Shown here in pieces: positions 40,001 to 49,653 of a stretch of 64,000 bases of DNA. Within the stretch, counting starts at the first letter, position 1; each line of letters begins with the position of its first letter. Both the position numbers and the translations under genes were made by a program. The notes below the pieces were generated by a model. That model made no database searches. It worked only from the letters and a program-made list of their open reading frames with translations, and was not told the origin of the DNA. The DNA comes from Certhia americana (taxonomy: Eukaryota > Chordata > Aves > Passeriformes > Certhiidae): assembly GCA_018697195.1 (NCBI GenBank), contig CM031872.1, positions 11,025,341-11,089,340 on the forward strand, written 5' to 3'.

Positions 40001-41332
40001 GTACACTGCCTTTCTTTGTGAGTCTCTCTCTTTGCCCGTCATCCTGGAGTTGCTTTTCTAACACACTGGCTCCCTAGCCCTGTTATTACTTTTGGCACTG
40101 GGTTTGCATCCCGATTAAGCACATCGGCTCCTGTTTTCCCTTTCTGCATTGGCGAGCTCTCAGAATTCCTCTTACCACTACATTCTAGCACCACTCTGGG
40201 TTTTTATTTATTATTTATATTGCAGTAGTGCCTAAGAGTCCTAACAGGGGTCATGAACTGATTGCAAATATGACATCTGTTAATAGAGTCTCTTCATATG
40301 CCCTTTCTTAACTCTTACTTTTTTTCACTGTGTCTCTTTATTCTTTGTCAGTGTGATAGACTGGTCTCTGGAGGTCAAATGGTACAGTGGGTTGTGTGTT
40401 CAGCTTTCCTGAAATCATCTTGAAAGATAGATGGTCTTCAAAGTCCCTTTCAACCCAAACCATTTTCTCTGTGATTCTTTGTTCATATCCTTACCCTCTT
40501 CCCAGGGCTCACTTCACTTGGAACCCTCTAAAAGAACAAAAATGTCACTTCCTCAGTGATGCCCAAGCTGTACCATGAACTGTTTAATTTTAGCTATTCT
40601 CACTTTCTCATTTGCAGCAGGGTGTGTGTGTCCCACACACCTCCCCAGGTCCCTGTGCACACTCACATACCCAGGAGCAGACACTGGGCCCGTCTCCATA
40701 TGCACGAGCACCTGCCTGGTCCTTAACAGCAGCCAGATCTTTAAACATTGCATAGCTGTAGCTGAGGGCTTGGAGTTCAGCTGCCAGCAAATGTACCTTT
40801 CATTTGGGAGGAATTTGGGGCCCAAGACAATGTGAAGGTACTGAACAGTGAGGATTGTATAGCTCTGTACCACCATAGTGACCAGGTGACAGTGTGGTGT
40901 GGCAAGAGTTAAGGGCAAAGGTGTCGGAAAAGCAAGGTGTCTAGGAAGGAAAAGGTTTGATGTCTATAAGGCTGGAACTGCAAGTCTGTCTGTGCATTGC
41001 AAAACTCTTGTCATGTAACTATTGTCTGAAAATAAGGCTGTTCCTGGTCTGCTTTTCTCCTCTGGCTTGGATTAGTGGTTGCTAGTTGGTTTAACAGGAA
41101 TAAAAAGTGCTGTGTGCTGGTAACAGTGAGAAATGAAGCAACAAAACACAGAAAGAATCTTTTTAGTCCTGGGCTCTGAGCTGCTGTGCTCAACTCAAGC
41201 AGGTGTAAGTTGGCTTAGCCAGGATTGATCTCATGGACTGTCCTGGTGGCCAAGGCTAAAGTGACAGATGAATTTTCCAGTGAGCCATGTCCTCTGTGCT
41301 CTTATTTTTGCCTCTCTTTTGCCTCCTTCTAG
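34022..41332 (+). other. COL27A1: Intron 16 of window
   Basis: GT-AG intron of 7311 bp, the second longest here. A CR1 LINE tail lies at about 40.43-40.48 kb. The rest holds no recognised gene or RNA. Open frames, such as 35634-36155 on + and 39619-39993 on -, show no domain. Confidence 0.8.
40425..40482 (+). mobile_element. CR1 LINE 3'-end fragment
   Basis: The sequence includes TCAACCCAAACCATT and ends TGTGATTCTTTG. This is the classic end of avian and reptilian CR1 elements, which terminate in ATTCTATG-type octamers and lack a poly(A) tail. It is a short, diverged, sense-oriented remnant. Confidence 0.7.
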
Positions 41333-41386
41333 GGTGCCAGAGGGCCTGAAGGACCCGTAGGTGAGCCAGGGTCACGAGGTGTCAAG
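41333..41386 (+). CDS. COL27A1: COL27A1 window exon 17 (triple helix)
   Basis: The exon is 54 bp and reads GARGPEGPVGEPGSRGVK. Acceptor TCTAG, donor GTGAGT. Human from memory is GPRGPDGPAGEQGSRGLK. The exon contains a strong internal donor-like site, TAG|GTGAGC, at 41360/41361. Its use would truncate the exon to 28 bp and shift the frame. Confidence 0.97.
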
Positions 41387-41750
41387 GTGAGTGCCAAGGC
41401 TGCCCTCAGCTGTGTTGTGAAATGCTCTGGGCCGGGTCAAGGTCACATCCTCCTCCAGGAAGAGGGATGTTCAATTGCTCCATGAGGATCAACCAGCAGG
41501 GATGAGTCTGTCTTGCAACCAGAGTGAAATCTATCCAACACTGGTATCAGGGCCCTTGCCCACACTCACAGCTGACTGGGGTGTTCCTTGGGGCATGATA
41601 CTAGGGCTTTGGGCTCTCAAAATCTGCAGGGATCTGGAAGGGAAATTTGATGCAGAAAAATGCAAGAGCAGATGTTCTGGGGCAGAAGAGCATCACCAAC
41701 AGCTTGTGCTCCTGCTGACATGACTTTTTCTTTGCCCTTTTGTTTTGCAG
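41387..41750 (+). other. COL27A1: Intron 17 of window
   Basis: GT-AG intron of 364 bp with a T-rich tract before TTGCAG. Nothing else was seen in it. Confidence 0.85.
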
Positions 41751-41795
41751 GGCCGACCAGGGGAGCCAGGCAGGGTGGGCCCAGATGGGCTGCAG
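41751..41795 (+). CDS. COL27A1: COL27A1 window exon 18 (triple helix)
   Basis: The exon is 45 bp and reads GRPGEPGRVGPDGLQ. Acceptor TGCAG, donor GTATGT. Human from memory is GPPGPQGRPGRPGQQ. The size is conserved but the sequence is among the most diverged of the window. Only 132 bp separate it from exon 19. Confidence 0.96.
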
Positions 41796-41927
41796 GTATG
41801 TCCCCTGTGAGAGCCAGAACTGCCAGTCCTGGGGTCACCCACATGTCCTTAGAGCCCTCCAGGCCAAAGCACTACAGGAGTGTCAGCACATCCCCAGCTG
41901 ATAATTGCTGTAACTGTGTGTTCACAG

Positions 41928-41972
41928 GGCAAGATGGGGGAGACTGGGGAGACTGGAGCACGTGGATTCCCA
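41928..41972 (+). CDS. COL27A1: COL27A1 window exon 19 (triple helix)
   Basis: The exon is 45 bp and reads GKMGETGETGARGFP. Acceptor CACAG, donor GTAAGT. Human from memory is GVAGERGHLGSRGFP, sharing only the GFP end closely. It contains a perfect 9-bp tandem repeat (GGGGAGACT) encoding GET twice at 41937-41954. Total length equals the human exon, so this is not a net insertion relative to human. Confidence 0.96.
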
Positions 41973-42191
41973 GTAAGTGTCCATCCCTTCTACTTCCTTT
42001 CAGAACCTCAAGTCCTTAAGTTTTGACTCCTGATCCAGGAGGCAGAATCTGGACCCCATTTCAGAGATACAGGGCCACCTCTCTCCTCCTGTCACTGGAG
42101 CATTTTTGAGGTGCACGTTTCTGCCAAGAGATGTGAAGATGCCAGATTGCTCCTGGGTTGGAACTGACCCTGGTGTTTTTAATTTTTCTAG

Positions 42192-42245
42192 GGTATCCAA
42201 GGACCTTCTGGACCTCCAGGAGCAAAAGGGGCTCCAGGTGACCCG
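42192..42245 (+). CDS. COL27A1: COL27A1 window exon 20 (triple helix)
   Basis: The exon is 54 bp and reads GIQGPSGPPGAKGAPGDP. The acceptor is TCTAG. The donor is GCAAGT instead of GT, giving a GC-AG intron. Human from memory is GIPGPSGPPGTKGLPGEP. No in-frame GT donor lies close by, so the end is set by frame and by the match. Confidence 0.95.
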
Positions 42246-42251
42246 GCAAGT
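42246..42251 (+). promoter_or_regulatory. COL27A1: Non-canonical GC 5' splice site
   Basis: The intron begins GCAAGT. GC donors make up a small share of vertebrate introns and usually have otherwise strong consensus, as seen here at +3 to +6. The last exon bases are CCG rather than CAG, so pairing on the exon side is not ideal. Confidence 0.85.
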
Positions 42252-42962
42252 GTCTTATCACTCTCTCTCCATCTGTCTTTCCTTACACACAGACACTTCA
42301 TTTCTTTCTGTCTGTCTCTTTCCCACCACTTATCCCATTCCCAGTTTCTCTGTCCTTGCCAACTCCAGCGTGGTCAGAGATGTGAAAGACTTGGCTAGTG
42401 TCCTAGGAGCCATAAGGAAAGACAAGGTCAGACCCCTGGAAAGCCAAAGGGAGCCATGGATCTACCAGGGAGAGTGTAGAATACAGCCTGGGGTGGATTT
42501 TGGAAGGGAAGGTAGAAAAGAAGGGCAAGGTTGGGTCTGGGGCATGGTCAGATGTAATAGGAGGAGTTGGAGTATAGATGGAGTGGAAAGGGGAGCAGTA
42601 GGGAGGCTGATGGTGTCAGAAGTAAGCCCACAGCTTTGGGGGAGTCACTGGGGAAAGACAGATCTCAAGGAGGGCCAGCAGTGCTGGACTGTGAAGGGAG
42701 AGAGTAAACCAGATACTTTCAGATTACTCACTGCAGTTGGTTTAGGTAGGACCCAGGAAGATGAAGGGTCTTCTAAGATCTTTGCCTGTTAAGGTGCCTT
42801 AGCACACCCACTGCTGGCCTCTCCATCCCACAGATCTTGCACAGTGAGAACTCCTCTGAGATGTGGGAGGGAACTGGTGTTTCATCTTACAGACCATGGA
42901 AGTGATGGCCTTCAGGAATGAAAAAAGTTGTACAAAAAGAGCCTTGTGTCTCTATTTTTCAG
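42246..42962 (+). other. COL27A1: Intron 20 of window (GC-AG)
   Basis: Intron of 717 bp with GC donor and a TTTTTCAG acceptor. An open + strand frame runs across it from 42106 to 42792, but it is not collagen-like and is taken as chance. Confidence 0.8.
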
Positions 42963-43016
42963 GGTCCCCAAGGAGCACAGGGGCCACCCGGGCCTTTGGG
43001 AGAAATGGGGCATAAG
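42963..43016 (+). CDS. COL27A1: COL27A1 window exon 21 (triple helix)
   Basis: The exon is 54 bp and reads GPQGAQGPPGPLGEMGHK. Acceptor TTCAG, donor GTAGGT. Human from memory is GPQGPQGPIGPPGEMGPK, sharing the GEMG element. Confidence 0.97.
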
Positions 43017-45244
43017 GTAGGTCTGACCTTTGTTCCTGTTTGTTTTCCCCTTCCATCAGGGACTGACGAAGGAGTAGACGTGCAGGGGAACATCCCTCCA
43101 CACCTTGCAGTGTGGAACGAGCTGGAAGGATTTCCCTTAAGTCTGAAAGTCAGCTCCCAAAACAAACAGTAAAAATCAGAAATTTGAGCACCCTTTTGAT
43201 CACAGGCCACAGACACCCAGCTGGTGGAAGTGCAGACCCATCTTTTCAACAGAAGATACATTTCAAAGGTGACCATGCCAGGTACCAACTTTTTTCACCA
43301 GGGTGCAGAGTCAGGGACCCAATACAAGTACAATTCAGATAGAGTACTGGTGTTTCCCTTTCCCTGGTGCAGTTGCTGACATGACACAGGTTTGCCAGCC
43401 CGCCCAGATGGCCATGGAAGCCCCAGCAGAGGCTGCTGCAGCCAGTGCAGGAAGCTCAGAGATGTCTTTGCTGCTGACGGTGCTGCTGGGCTGTGGTTGC
43501 CGTGAAGCAGTGACACAAACACAGCAAAACCAAGAAGCAGCTGCCAAACAGTGCCCAACTGCAGGGGATTCCTTCATGGTTTCCCCCAACTCCTCTGCAC
43601 TTTTGGCTTTATTTCACTCCTCTTAAAATAATGTGGTCTTGGTTCTTTCTATCTATGTGCGCCCCTTGCACAGTTCCTTTCTGTAGGTCCTGAGCTGTAG
43701 CACATACATGAAGGTGGCTTTGAATGCAGTCTATGCAAAGTGTGTGAGTCATAAAAGTTTCCATTCTCATGGCTGAAGGAGTGGATGGAGTGAGCTCTCA
43801 GCATGGTAAACCACACTGGGGAGCTGGAAAGAGCCACTCTGATGCTTCCAACCAAGAAAGTACAGACCTTCATTCAAATCCGTATCTCCTCCAGGAGCCT
43901 TTCTCTGCACTGGCACCTCTGGAGAAACCAAAGCAGGATTTTTGCTTTCATTGGAGCTTGAATTTTCTCTTTGCGTGACATGACCATTTGTTCACAAGCC
44001 CAACACACACCCTGCTCCCTCCTCTGCTTGAATCCAGTTCAGCAAGACAGGAACTGGCTTTATTCCCTGGGTAGCTCACTTCACTATGTGCTCTTTTTTT
44101 TCCTTTATTCCCAACTGTAAAGAGAAAGGAGATTGTTGTCTGGAATGCAAATATCATAAGTAAATAAACTACTAAAATCCTTTAAAGAGAAGCTTTACTG
44201 CCCCGTCTTTGGGTTTGTTTTATAGACTCTCATTTCCCACACTTCCCAGAGGTAGGAGCAAATGTACAAAGATTAAAGCTCCCAGTAGATCTTGGTACTA
44301 AAGATAGTCAATGAAGGTGACCCCACTATCAGGGGCTGCACATGGAACTGGACTAAGTGAGAACAGTTTGCAAGGTCGTTGTCACATCTTCCACCCCTCT
44401 TTTTCCAGGTCAAGCACTCGTTTTTGGCTCTTTGAGGGATGCCAAACTCCTCTACTAGAGTCTGTGTTCACACAAGAGCGAGAAACTTTCTCTCAGCCAG
44501 TCCAGCCTGGGCTGTGGATTTCTGGTCTGAGCCCAGGCATTGGCCTTTGGATATTTGCTAGCCCTGTACAGCCAGAGACAGCTGGCTGATGGATGTCAAG
44601 GCTAATCTGGACAAAATTCGTGCTGGAGGGCTCAGTGTCCCCTTGCTGCCTCCAGCTCCCTTTAGCTGGCAGCACCATCATGCCCCTGCCTCTCTGGGAA
44701 TGGGGGGCAAAGGCTCAGCTGGAAGATGTGGCCTGTGGGGCAGCCTGATCCTCATCAGAAGGAGCCTGTTGGTGCAGAGGATGTGCTCACACCAGTGGGA
44801 AATGGAGAAGTGGGGCTGCAGGGAGCAAGAGCAAGAGCACAGACAAACATTTCTGTTACCCACTGCACCAGCCCAGCCTGCTGGGCCCTTGCAAAGAGCT
44901 TCCAAATCTAACTCTGGACCCTTCTATCTCAGCTGGTTCCAGTGCTGCTGCCAGGTGGGGTTTCTAACCTTAGAAAGCAGAGGGAGGAGGCAGAGAAAGG
45001 TGCTTGGCAGAAGAGGCTGGGGAGAGGGGAGGTATGAGAGTTGATCAGAGCCCTCCCAGAATCCAAGCATGAGGGGCCTCTTTGATGCTGTGTACCCTGA
45101 GCCAGCTCCAGGGAGGTAATTGCATTGCATCCAGGGCTTGGCTGTCCCAGGAGAGCTCTGCTAAAGGAGTTATGTCTTTGATCTTGCTTTCTGCTTCATT
45201 ACAATGGGTTTTTTCATTATCATGTTTTTTTTTTTTTTTCCCAG
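43017..45244 (+). other. COL27A1: Intron 21 of window
   Basis: GT-AG intron of 2228 bp. It ends with a T16 run (45224-45239) directly before CCCAG, forming the polypyrimidine tract. Nothing else was recognised. Confidence 0.85.
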
Positions 45245-45298
45245 GGACCGCCAGGCTCAATGGGACAACCTGGTCTTGCAGGTGAACCTGGCATGAAG
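45245..45298 (+). CDS. COL27A1: COL27A1 window exon 22 (triple helix)
   Basis: The exon is 54 bp and reads GPPGSMGQPGLAGEPGMK, with donor GTAAGA. Human from memory is GPPGAVGEPGLPGEAGMK. The acceptor follows a T16 homopolymer. Confidence 0.97.
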
Positions 45299-46822
45299 GT
45301 AAGAAAAACCCTGAGTGTAATTTCTCTGTCAGACTGGGGAGATAAATGGCACCTTGTGCTCCTGAAGGAGTGAGTGACATTGCAGGTAGCCAAAGCAGAT
45401 AGTGCATTCAACAAAAAGATAAAGTTTAAAAAACCTAAAGCTGGGTTAATTTTAGACATTTTTACCAATTCCTGAGCCCCATCGTGAGGGAGAGGCCATC
45501 CCAGGGATCTTGTGCCTCAAGAGATGTGAAAGGCCTTAGAAATGAAACTCAACTCTTTGCAGATCCAAAATCTCAATGGAGAGAGGAGTCCTTGAGACTC
45601 AGAGATCCAGGCAGCTTCTAATTTGAAATCAGAAGAGTCTTAGGAAGGTCTCAGACTTAAAAATACCCTCAGACAAGGTCCTGTCACAGTTTCCAAGCCT
45701 CAGCTCTCTGGGGACCAAACTCCTCTGATGGTTAAGGGAGAAGGGTGCTCTGTTCCAGACCATGAATGCACCTTCTTGTCCACATAAAAGCCATCTCTTT
45801 GTTTGAGTAAAATCCCAATGCTGAGCAGCTCAGAGGGGGCTTTATTTAATCCTAACCCCCTTGGTCTGAAAATTTTCTCCTGTGAGCAGAGCTTTTGAAC
45901 AAACTCTTATGTAGGGATTAAATGAAATTTCCTCTGTGCTGCTCTTCACTCCCACCCCCCCCCCCCTGCCTTGCCATGTTTTCCTTGGCAAATCTTCTGA
46001 CACTTCACGGCAGCTACCATGTCTTTGGCATGCTGGTACTGCATGAGTGTTTCAGCCCCAGTGCTCCTGGCTGGCCCTCCTTGCAGCAGGACATGATGAT
46101 TTGCACAGACACCCCTTTACCTGCTGGCCTTCCTGGGAAGTTGTGGAGTGAGAGTCCTGTCCTGCTCCTTCTCCAAGCTGGAAGGAGCTGGACCAAGTCT
46201 GCTCTGTGCTGAGCAGTTTGCTGTGGGATGAGGTTTATGGATATCTCAAACCTTTTTCCCTTCAATGCACTGCATATCCTGAGCTCTCTCTCATGCAAAG
46301 CAGATTGTTGGGTGGGCACACATGGGAGAGCTGTCCTATGGCCATCCTACACCCAGTACCACATTGGCAAGATCCATTTGTTTACCATCTTCTGTTCACT
46401 CATTTAACTGCTATCAAAGAGTCAGGTTCCTCTGGAACTGGAGCTAAAAGAGCTGTTGTTTTTTTTCTGCCTCACTCTGGTCATATCTGCCACCACATCA
46501 CAGAGCACCCACTCTGCTGCTTGTCTGTGAAGGACCATGCCAGAGAACGCCTTTTGGATCGGCAGCTTTAGGCAGTTCAGACCCCTCTGTGACCCCTGCC
46601 CTGCCAAACATCATTGCAACAGAGCCTGTGAGATGTGTCCTTCTTTGCTGCCCCTAGGCACTGTCCCTGTGCTGGGGCTTTTAACCCCCTTTGAAAACTC
46701 AGCTGAAGGTGTTTGTGTGGGAGAAGGAAATAGCCAAAATTAGGAGTTCAATGGGAAGTGCTTCATGCCCCCTCACTGTCAATAAACAGCTTGTCTCCCT
46801 GGATGTGCTTCCTTCCTTTTAG
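45299..46822 (+). other. COL27A1: Intron 22 of window
   Basis: GT-AG intron of 1524 bp. A run of 12 C lies at 45955-45966. Nothing else was recognised. Confidence 0.85.
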
Positions 46823-46876
46823 GGTGATCCTGGCCAGTTAGGAATCCCTGGAGAGCAAGGTCTCATTGGCCAAAGA
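46823..46876 (+). CDS. COL27A1: COL27A1 window exon 23 (triple helix)
   Basis: The exon is 54 bp and reads GDPGQLGIPGEQGLIGQR. Acceptor TTTAG, donor GTGAGT. Human from memory is GDLGPLGTPGEQGLIGQR; the final nine residues are identical, which strongly supports the gene name. Confidence 0.98.
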
Positions 46877-47614
46877 GTGAGTATGGCCACCTTCTGGTGG
46901 GGTTTCTGTGCCTCATCAGTTCCCCAGAGTCCTGTCCTTGCTGTCCCACAGCCTGGACAGGCTGACCCTGTTCTCTGTGTCCCTCCCAGCCCCCATTCCT
47001 TCCGCCAGTGGTGGGAGTACCATCCCCACAGAGCCCATCAGCCTGAGCTCACCAGTCTCTCTGAACCTCTCAGAGGCCACTGAGACACTGAGTGTGAAAG
47101 GGGCAGTGTGAGGACAAATGTGGGAACAGATCCCTCCTGTTTGCCAGAGGCTGTGTCCGTGCAGCTCCGGGCATGCTGGAGCAGAAGGCAGCTTTAAGCA
47201 GGGAACACTGGATACACTGTGTAGGCATGGGAGGGGGAGGGATGAATGCATGGATTGAGGCTGGCAAGGGCTGTGTCCTTTTCCAGGACTGAGGTCAGTT
47301 GTTGGAGCAGGATGAGGAAGCCCCAGGTTAAATGAACTTAGAGTGAGCTCCTTTTCCCACAGGGAAGGAGGGCTTCCTGCAGGCCAGCAGCGGGTCCATG
47401 GAGAAGCTGTGGCTCAGAATAGAGCAAGAGACTGAATTCCTGCTCCTGCTCCAGGAAGAGCTTGTTCAGCATTAGGGTTTGAGATAGGACACGTGATAGA
47501 ATGCAGGGCTGGGCTCCCCTCATTGCAGCCTGGCTGCTGCTGTGAGCCAGCTGCAGAAAGCATAGGGAAAAGCTCATTTAGGCACAGCCTTATGGTGTTT
47601 GCTTCTGTCCACAG
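46877..47614 (+). other. COL27A1: Intron 23 of window
   Basis: GT-AG intron of 738 bp. Nothing recognisable. Confidence 0.85.
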
Positions 47615-47668
47615 GGAGAATCCGGGCTGGAAGGGGACAGCGGGCAGCTTGGACCAGATGGGATGAAG
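47615..47668 (+). CDS. COL27A1: COL27A1 window exon 24 (triple helix)
   Basis: The exon is 54 bp and reads GESGLEGDSGQLGPDGMK. Acceptor CACAG, donor GTAAAC. Human from memory is GEPGLEGDSGPMGPDGLK. Confidence 0.98.
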
Positions 47669-48759
47669 GTAAACCTCACTCTCATGGAGTTCCAGCTCCC
47701 ACACACATCTCTGTGCACTCAGGTCCCTGTTATTCCCAGAGCCAGGATGAGGCCAAGGGAATTATTGGGCTCTCTGTGGAATAAGCCTCTGCTCTGCAAT
47801 CTCTAAGGATCTTTTTCTGCAAGCACACATAACAAGTCTCTCCTGTTTCACTCCTCTATCCACGTTTTTTGGCATCTGATCAGATCTCCAAAAAGGTCAA
47901 GTTCTTCAAAATCTGGTTTCCAGCAATTTGTCTGTTTTATCTGAGTCTTTACAGAAAAAAATTTCCAACTAATCAGGAATTCCTGGGCCTGGCAAGGAAA
48001 ATCAAGAATTTCCCGTCACTCTCCCCTGCACCACTGACCAGAACAATGTTAGACAGTAAAGAAACTAGATCCCCTTCCCTTGGCAGAGCCCCAGGATCTC
48101 GCTCAGGATTCACTCTATCTCACTGCTGTGAGTTTGCTACCTTCCCTTTGGAACAGGGCTCTGATTCCTGTCCCTGCACAGCCAGCCTTTCCAAACAGGC
48201 CAACAGTTTTGTTCCATGGAAAAAAAGAGCAGCCCATCCCACAACAAAGCCGTTTATTGCTTTTTTCTAGTTAAACTGTTTGCCATGTGTCTCTACTTCT
48301 GCTTATCTCTGAATGTTGGACCAAAAATCTCTTCCTTAAGGACAATCAAGGCTTCTGTATTTTCTTGCACTGCTGGCTGTGCCCAGGAGCTCTTGAACCA
48401 AACCAGCTCTTTCCACCCCAGATGTGTCTCTGGACACTTAACCAGATGCGTCTGTGCTCTTTAACCAGATGAGATCTTGTTAAGCTGTCCCAACACAGGT
48501 GCAAGAGGAAAATGGTTCAGTTCAAGGCTGCTTGGCTGCACATGTTGCTCTCAGTATCAAACTGGCCTTTATCGTTGTCTCCTTGTAATTTTGGGTGGTA
48601 GTACTAAATAATGCAAAATATTTACAGTATTTTATTTATTTTGATAAAAGAAAAGCAGCTATAAATTTATTTCTTACACTTCTATGATTGTATTTCTGTC
48701 TGTGTTGCAGTTGGTTGATCTTGCCAAATACTGAAATTTTATTATCTGCCAGAATTTTG

Positions 48760-48990
48760 GGGAGCTTCAAGTGGGTATTGGGGAAATATTCTTCACTGAA
48801 TATTGGGGAAAATTTCTTCACTGAAAGGGTGGCTAGATATTAGAAAAGTAAGTGATGGAGTCACTATCCCTACAAGTGGCACCTGGGGACATGGTTGAGT
48901 GGTGGGATTGTCAGTGCTGGGTTGAAGTTTGGATTCATTCTTCTTAAACGTCTTTTCCAATCCAAATGACTCTTTCATTCTATGATTGTG
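48760..48990 (+). mobile_element. CR1 LINE 3' end, sense orientation
   Basis: The segment carries the typical CR1 tail order: TTCTTCACTGAAAGGGTGG, GGTGGGATTG-type sequence, a TCTTTTCCAATCC block and ATTCTATGATTG at the end, with no poly(A). Only about 230 bp of the 3' UTR remain, as usual for 5'-truncated copies. It supports a sauropsid host. Confidence 0.8.
48776..48825 (+). repeat. 25-bp tandem duplication inside the CR1 tail
   Basis: Two near-identical 25-bp units beginning TATTGGGGAAA and ending CTTCACTGAA lie head to tail (48776-48800 and 48801-48825). They probably arose after insertion of the element. Confidence 0.9.
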
Positions 48991-49545
48991 TAATTGTCAG
49001 AGCAGTGATTTGACAGGATACCCACTGCTCAGGCCATACATGCTTTACAGGGCACAGTGACAGATTCAAAGAGTGTTTATTGGAACCCTGGGCTGATTCC
49101 TGTTTGGCAGCAGGAGCCAAGCAGCTGCTCCAGACAAACACATACTATTAAAACTATTAACAAACATACTATCTTTCAGCATCTGAAGCTCAAGGCTTCT
49201 GGATGAGGCAAGAGAGACTTTGAAATCTTGTCTGCCTGCCTTATTCACATGGGAGGTTCAGGCTTTATTGCAGGAGAAGCAAAGGGGTTCAGGTTCTCCA
49301 TGTAATGGGGGAGTTCTTTCTCCTTTAGCCAAGAGATTGTAAAGAAAAGAAACCTGGGTTTGCTCTTTTTTTTAATGCCAAGTGCATTTTGACTCATCCT
49401 CATTCATCCTTTTTCTTGCAGGCTCTCTTCCTCTCAGACTCCTGATATATTCATTATGTGGTGGGATTTTCCCTTGCAAGAGCTTTGTACAGTGACCCAT
49501 GTGTAGTGGGGGTATGAAAACCTCCCACCCTCCTCTCTTCCACAG

Positions 49546-49653
49546 GGAGACAAAGGAGAGCAAGGCCCAGAAGGAGAGAAAGGAGAAAGAGGCAATGAAG
49601 GACTGAAGGGAAAAGAAGGACCTCCTGGATATCCCGGCATCCCAGGTGTCCGA
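49546..49653 (+). CDS. COL27A1: COL27A1 window exon 25 (triple helix, charged, 108 bp)
   Basis: This is a double-size exon of 108 bp encoding 36 residues. It starts GDKGEQGPEGEKGERGNEG and ends GPPGYPGIPGVR. Acceptor CACAG, donor GTGAGT. Human from memory has the same length, starting GDRGDPGPDGEHGEKG and ending GPPGPPGVTGVR. The first 25 residues are very rich in Glu and Lys with little Pro, so this helix segment would be stabilised by Lys-Gly-Glu salt bridges. A GEKGER sequence is present. The coding strand has a 24-nt pure purine run (49569-49592), a likely splicing enhancer. Confidence 0.98.

Larger units (their letters stand above)
47669..49545 (+). other. COL27A1: Intron 24 of window
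   Basis: GT-AG intron of 1877 bp. It contains the clearest CR1 LINE remnant (about 48.76-48.99 kb), which includes a 25-bp tandem duplication. Confidence 0.85.

Noticed and set aside
42106..42792. 228-codon + strand open frame across exon 20 and intron 20
   Set aside because: The collagen reading of exon 20 is in another frame with good splice acceptor and human match. The long frame has no domain and is taken as chance.
45955..45966. C12 run
   Set aside because: Simple homopolymer without further structure; noted in intron 22 only.
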